From NCBI GenBank assembly GCA_964595365.1, contig CAZQQC010000049.1, forward strand, positions 1 through 19,033: a stretch of DNA of 19,033 bases, written 5' to 3'. Origin of the DNA: Fen-1258 sp964595365. Its GTDB lineage: Bacteria; Bacteroidota; Ignavibacteria; Ignavibacteriales; Melioribacteraceae. Within the stretch, counting starts at the first letter, position 1; every line of letters begins with the position of its first letter. The notes under the pieces were generated by a model. It saw only the letters and a program-made list of their open reading frames with translations. It searched no databases and was not told the DNA's origin. Below, piece after piece: positions 14,719 to 19,033 of the stretch. The translations under genes were made by a program, and so were the position numbers.

Positions 14719-17280
14719 TTACTCTTTGTATTTTACCAAAAGTGTTGTCACGTCGTCGTACTGCGGTGCTTTCCCTCTGAAATCGGAAAGTTCATTTATC
14801 AAAGCTTTTTCTATTTCGCCACAATCTTTGAAAGCATTCGGCAGCAAAAATTTTTCCAATCTGTCCTCACCAAATAATTCATCATCTTCGTTCATAAGTT
14901 CTGTAACACCATCTGAATAGAAGAAGTACAAATCGTTACCTTCTAATCTATAAACTGCTTCTTCGAGGGAATTCTGAAATACTTCTCCTTTATCAAGCCC
15001 GATTCCAATTCCAGCCGGCCGAAACGTTTCCAGCATACTGTTTCTTATTCTAATTATAGATGTATGTCCTGCTCTACAAACCGTTAGCGTTTTATTTTCT
15101 ACATCAAACAATCCTAAAGTAACAGTTATAAACCAATTCTTCTCTATGCTTTCGCTGATTTTTCCATTTACTTCTGCTAAAACTTCCCGCGGAGATTTTC
15201 CGTCGGTGCAGTATAATCGAATCATAGTTTGAAGTTTCGACATATAAAATGAAGCACTCAATCCTTTGCCGGAAACGTCGCCAATAACAACAAATAGTTT
15301 CGAGTCGTTAATTTTTATTAAGTCAAAGTAATCTCCGCCGACATGCATTGCGGGAATCATTCTACCTGAGAGATCCAGCCGATTTATTTGCGGAACAATT
15401 TTGGGTAATAAGGTTTCCTGAATGTGTCTGGCATTTTCTAAATCGCGCTGCAGCTTTTGCTTTTCAACTTCAGATTCGTACAATCGTGCATTCTCCAGAG
15501 AAATTGCAGTTTGAAGCGACGCCGAAATGAGCAGATCTAGATCTTTGCCCATGAATTGAGAGCCGGAACGTTTTAATCCTATCAGAAGTAACCCGATCAA
15601 TTTTGATTTGATAAACAACGGAATAATTGTATAAATCTCCTCGGCAAGAAATTTGTGCGCAGATCTCCCTAATATTTCTTCAAAATTTTGACGTTCGATA
15701 ACCTGTTTCTTTTCAAGCATCGTACATTCCAAACAGTAATTTTCTATAACCTGTTTGTCGTTATGAAGGTTAAGTCTGGTATTCGAAATGCCCTGATGAC
15801 GGACGAGTTCAAACACGCCGCTTTCATATTTGAGCAAAAGCCCGAACACTTCAATTTGCAAAACCTGAACAAAAAGTTTCCGGATAGCATCAAAGATATT
15901 CTCTTTGCCAACCACGCTTGCAATTGTTCCGTTAAATTCAAGCAATCCTTTTTGATAACTGAATTGTTCGGGATAAAACTTTGCAGTTAAGAAATCTTGA
16001 AACTTGTCTTTGGTTGATTGAAACACAACCGCAAACAGAACAAATACGGCACCAAAAATTATTCCCTGGTATTCAGTTCCGATAGCAGAACTCACACTTT
16101 GACCGATAACGTAGATCAACAAAAAGTAAACTGCTGCAAGAGCAATGGTCGCAATACCGTAAACGACCGTGTTCTTAACGACTTCGCTGACATCCATAAG
16201 TGAATAACGGAAGATTGAATAACCAAACGCTATAGGCAGCAATGCTATTAAAATGATTGGAGTAAAGTATGCCGGGTTATTAAAGATTAACCCTGCAATT
16301 GCAGCCGCCAAAGTTGATGTGTAAATGAGAGCCAATACGCCAATAAGGTATGCAACCAATATTACGAATATGGAATTCCGTTCACGTTTGTTGCTCAATT
16401 TTACATAGCCGAGAAAAAGAAAAACCAGACCGGCTATGAACGACACTCCAAGAATAATTCCAATAGCATTTGCAAGAATACTATAACTCTTTCCGAAAGG
16501 ATAGCGGTAAGCATAGACAAACTTAATAACTTCAGCAGCAACAAAAATTACAAACGGCGAGATAAATAGAAACCGGTTGAACCATTTCTTTTTAATCAAC
16601 TTGTTTTCATTCGGAAATATGCAGAAGAAACGGACCAGCATAAAACCAAAGAACGAACCGCCGAGAGTCCACATAGTATCAACTGTAAAAAGTAATGCTC
16701 TGTTCTCAAACAGTGGATTAAGAGCTCCTTGCCCGCGATAAAGCAAATTGACCGTAGCATACAAAATTGCAAATACGCCAATTTTATAAAACAATCTTTG
16801 CGTTGTTCCTTCCCGCTTTGCCATTACAACAACAAAACCGACAATCAGCCAAAGAAACGAAAGCAGAGCAAAAGCCAAACCGGCAAAGTTTATTAACTTT
16901 TTTACGAGAACTTTAGTCTCAAAAATTTTTCCGTTACGACTTACTTTGTAAGTAGCATAATCGCCAGCTCGAACCCCGTCAAGTATCCGGGATGCGGTTA
17001 TAAGATCGTAGGTCATTACTCCATCAATCGATAAGAGATGATCACCGTTGCGTATCCCTGCATTCCAAGTAACGCCGTTTTCTTTAACGAACTGGAACTC
17101 AATTGCAATGCTGTCCGGAGCTGCTTTTTTCATAATCCAAAGACATTCATCGTTAGATTGAGCGGTTATCTCAAAGATGAAAAAGAAATTTACCAACCCA
17201 ATTGAAAAGAAAACAAGTGCTGTCAGTAGAATAAACCTGGTGTAATTTTTCACCCAAAATTTTTTTAGCCTGTTAATCAT
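14719..17280 (-). CDS. Membrane-bound SpoIIE/RsbU-type PP2C phosphatase with PDZ, multi-helix membrane sensor and GAF domains
   Basis: An 853-aa protein. Helix 1 (17-39) is followed by a periplasmic PDZ-like domain (about 60-128: NAGIRNGDHLLSIDGVM, RNGKIFETKVLV). About nine further helices follow (130-154, 165-182, 196-223, 236-256, 268-293, 302-330, 338-354, 369-397, 405-420), with basic loops on alternate sides consistent with a cytoplasmic C-terminus. A GAF domain (about 450-600) and a coiled-coil linker (about 596-625, ENARLYESEVEKQKLQRDL) lead to the PP2C/SpoIIE domain (about 640-853). Metal-binding motifs are all intact: GGDYFD (648-653), GDVSGKG (667-673), YSDG (788-791) and YDDVT (841-845). 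In RsbU-type pathways such enzymes dephosphorylate STAS anti-anti-sigma proteins. No STAS or anti-sigma kinase is in the window, so the substrate is unknown. Second gene of a probable two-gene operon, 22 bp after its paralogue. Confidence 0.88.
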   Translation of the reverse strand: MINRLKKFWVKNYTRFILLTALVFFSIGLVNFFFIFEITAQSNDECLWIMKKAAPDSIAIEFQFVKENGVTWNAGIRNGDHLLSIDGVMTYDLITASRILDGVRAGDYATYKVSRNGKIFETKVLVKKLINFAGLAFALLSFLWLIVGFVVVMAKREGTTQRLFYKIGVFAILYATVNLLYRGQGALNPLFENRALLFTVDTMWTLGGSFFGFMLVRFFCIFPNENKLIKKKWFNRFLFISPFVIFVAAEVIKFVYAYRYPFGKSYSILANAIGIILGVSFIAGLVFLFLGYVKLSNKRERNSIFVILVAYLIGVLALIYTSTLAAAIAGLIFNNPAYFTPIILIALLPIAFGYSIFRYSLMDVSEVVKNTVVYGIATIALAAVYFLLIYVIGQSVSSAIGTEYQGIIFGAVFVLFAVVFQSTKDKFQDFLTAKFYPEQFSYQKGLLEFNGTIASVVGKENIFDAIRKLFVQVLQIEVFGLLLKYESGVFELVRHQGISNTRLNLHNDKQVIENYCLECTMLEKKQVIERQNFEEILGRSAHKFLAEEIYTIIPLFIKSKLIGLLLIGLKRSGSQFMGKDLDLLISASLQTAISLENARLYESEVEKQKLQRDLENARHIQETLLPKIVPQINRLDLSGRMIPAMHVGGDYFDLIKINDSKLFVVIGDVSGKGLSASFYMSKLQTMIRLYCTDGKSPREVLAEVNGKISESIEKNWFITVTLGLFDVENKTLTVCRAGHTSIIRIRNSMLETFRPAGIGIGLDKGEVFQNSLEEAVYRLEGNDLYFFYSDGVTELMNEDDELFGEDRLEKFLLPNAFKDCGEIEKALINELSDFRGKAPQYDDVTTLLVKYKE

Positions 17281-17302
17281 ATTAAATTGCCCTAAGCAAA
17301 AC

Positions 17303-18982
17303 TTATTTTACTTTTATCACAAGACAAGTAATATCGTCGGATTGTTCGGCGCCTTTTGTAAAATTCTCGACATCTATTTTAATGTAAGTTAAAAGATTTT
17401 GAGAATTTTCCTGACATTTTAGACGCACCAATTTTTCCAAACGTTCTTCCGAAAATTCTTCCCGTTTGGCGTTCATAGCCTCGGTAATTCCATCTGTAAA
17501 GAGCACCAATGCATCGTCGTGTTCCAGAGTTACTGCTTCTGAAATATATGGAATAGTTGTCTGCATTACACCAAGAATCATTCCTCCCTTTTTAAGTTTT
17601 GAAATTTGCGAATGACGTACAAGCAACGGCGGATTATGACCGGCGTTGACATAAGTCAATTCGCATTTTTCATTATCCAAAATGCCCCAGAAAAAAGTAA
17701 TGAAGCTACCCATTGTGGTATTCTCGGCAACAAGATCGTTTAAAAGATTGGTAGCTTCTGCCAGAGGAAGATTCATTTTGCAAATTGATTTTAAGAATGC
17801 CTGTATGTTTGCCATTAGTAATGCCGCCGGAACTCCTTTGCCCGAAACATCTGCAATTGCAAAAAGTATTCTGTTGTTATCAAGTTTAACTATATCGTAG
17901 TAGTCGCCTCCAACCATTCTTGCCGATCTGTTGAACGCCGCAATTTCAAAATTTGAAAGCGTAGGAATTGTTTTGGGCAGAAGATTATTCTGAATATTGC
18001 GCGCAGTTTCAAGGTCTTTTTCAAGCCGCTGCTTTTCCAAAGTTTCTTTGAACAACCGTGCATTCTCTATAGATATGATAGCCAAACTTCCGAGCGAAGA
18101 AACAAATTCAATGTCGGATTTGTTGTATTGCAGCTCATTTTTTCTTTTACCAAGCAGTATTAATCCTTTTGTTTCTCCTTTAATCAGCATTGGAACAATC
18201 AGGTCAACTCCAGCATCAGCAAAAGGTTTAAGGTTACCGGTTAGTTCGTCTCCAGTCAGCGTTTTCGAGAATTGATCCGGATCGCAAGAATTTAGCACAA
18301 GTTTAAGATTATTCTCCTCAAAACGATTTTCCAAAAAAGTATGAACATTGTTTGCGCATAAGATAATCGAATATTTCGAAACGAGCATCTGCCCTATTAA
18401 AGAATAAACAAGCAGTTTGCTAATCATTTCGATTTGAAGTACGCCGCTGAATTCTTTACTGAGGTCGAATAACGAGCCAAGTTGATTGACTTTTGCATCT
18501 AGCTCTCGGTTTACTTTTTTGAGTCTGTCAACAACCAATGTATTCTCAATTGCAGTAGAGCCAACATTTAGAATAGTTTTCAAGAAGTTAATATCTTCTT
18601 CATCGTACGGTTTGTTTGTAAGTCTCTGTCCGAGAATCAAAAATCCTTTTAATCCTTCGGACGATTTTATTTCTTGAAATACCGGGAAATTATTTTTTAC
18701 GAGAAACTGCCGGTAACTAGACATTCCAACGTAATCATCTAGAGTAACGGATGGGAACGTACTTATGATTTGACCGGTAATTCCTTTGCTAGATTTAACT
18801 TCAAAAATGTTTTGCCAGTTCAATAGCGCAATTAGTCCTTTCGTAGTGTGAAACTTTCCGAAGCAAGTTAGCAATATATTATTAAGAGTAAAATTTAAAT
18901 CGAGATTGGAATTGATCAGGTTGCTAAAATCTACAAGAGCCGAAAAATTTCTAAGTGCCGCATTATTGTCTATTTGATGCAT
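17303..18982 (-). CDS. Cytoplasmic GAF-GAF-SpoIIE (RsbU-type) PP2C serine phosphatase
   Basis: A 559-aa soluble protein with no signal or membrane segment. Two GAF-like sensor domains occupy about 8-150 (ending GFLILGQRL...DINFLKTILNVGSTAIENT) and about 165-312 (ending KGLILLGKRKN...LGSLAIISIENARL), joined by a coiled coil (about 150-168). A helical linker (313-336, LEKQRLEKDLETARNIQNNLLPK) precedes the PP2C/SpoIIE domain (about 345-559). Metal-binding motifs are intact: GGDYYD (358-363), ADVSGKG (377-383; Ala for the usual first Gly, Asp378 kept), FTDG (495-498) and SDDIT (528-532). The ATG at 18982 is the first good start after an in-frame TAA at about 19022-19024; AGG lies very close to it. 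Linker and phosphatase domains closely resemble those of the gene behind it, so the two are paralogues. Its ligand and its phosphoprotein substrate cannot be read from the sequence. Confidence 0.9.
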   Translation of the reverse strand: MHQIDNNAALRNFSALVDFSNLINSNLDLNFTLNNILLTCFGKFHTTKGLIALLNWQNIFEVKSSKGITGQIISTFPSVTLDDYVGMSSYRQFLVKNNFPVFQEIKSSEGLKGFLILGQRLTNKPYDEEDINFLKTILNVGSTAIENTLVVDRLKKVNRELDAKVNQLGSLFDLSKEFSGVLQIEMISKLLVYSLIGQMLVSKYSIILCANNVHTFLENRFEENNLKLVLNSCDPDQFSKTLTGDELTGNLKPFADAGVDLIVPMLIKGETKGLILLGKRKNELQYNKSDIEFVSSLGSLAIISIENARLFKETLEKQRLEKDLETARNIQNNLLPKTIPTLSNFEIAAFNRSARMVGGDYYDIVKLDNNRILFAIADVSGKGVPAALLMANIQAFLKSICKMNLPLAEATNLLNDLVAENTTMGSFITFFWGILDNEKCELTYVNAGHNPPLLVRHSQISKLKKGGMILGVMQTTIPYISEAVTLEHDDALVLFTDGITEAMNAKREEFSEERLEKLVRLKCQENSQNLLTYIKIDVENFTKGAEQSDDITCLVIKVK

Positions 18983-19033
18983 GCCTATCGCGGAAGATAC
19001 TTTACTAATACAACTTGATTTTTATTTCCAGTG

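Overview
This 19-kb window is a dense bacterial chromosome segment. No intergenic gap exceeds about 130 bp, and I see no tRNA, rRNA, CRISPR array, insertion sequence or phage gene. The DNA is AT-rich and the proteins point to a didermic bacterium of the Bacteroidota/Chlorobiota (FCB) side: a TamB-type protein, an Omp85 barrel fused to a TolB-like propeller, a SecD with large periplasmic insertions, and RsbU-like phosphatases. Shine-Dalgarno sequences are clear before L25, rpsF, ssb, rplI and secF, and the one convincing promoter is TTGACA-N17-TATATT. Classical Bacteroidia use SD poorly and have a different promoter consensus, so an Ignavibacteria/Chlorobi-like lineage is my best guess. This is inference, not proven by the sequence.

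Layout. Bases 1-6396 (+) are an envelope and RNA block: the C-terminal part of a TamB-like protein (runs off the left edge), RNase R (start overlaps the previous stop by one base), and a 1067-aa secreted protein joining a zinc-peptidase-like domain (HELVH), a WD40/TolB-like propeller and an Omp85 barrel. Bases 6413-6643 (-) encode a small FmdB-type zinc ribbon. Bases 6767-7435 (+) encode an unrecognised lipoprotein with a C-terminal membrane helix. Bases 7461-11476 (+) are a nucleotide/translation block: a strong promoter, then prs, rplY (L25/CTC), pth, and after a 126-bp leader rpsF-ssb-rpsR-rplI. Bases 11581-14653 (+) encode secD and secF, closed by a bidirectional terminator at 14666-14697. 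Bases 14719-18982 (-) hold two paralogous SpoIIE/RsbU-type PP2C phosphatases, one cytosolic (GAF-GAF-PP2C) and one membrane-bound (TM-PDZ-9TM-GAF-PP2C), very probably one operon.

Functionally, most genes are core housekeeping: PRPP synthesis, ribosome assembly, peptidyl-tRNA recycling, RNA decay and protein export. The accessory interest lies in three places: the peptidase-propeller-Omp85 fusion beside a TamB homologue; the structured rpsF leader, which looks like an S6:S18 autoregulatory site touching its own Shine-Dalgarno; and the tandem phosphatases, whose antagonist partners are not in the window.
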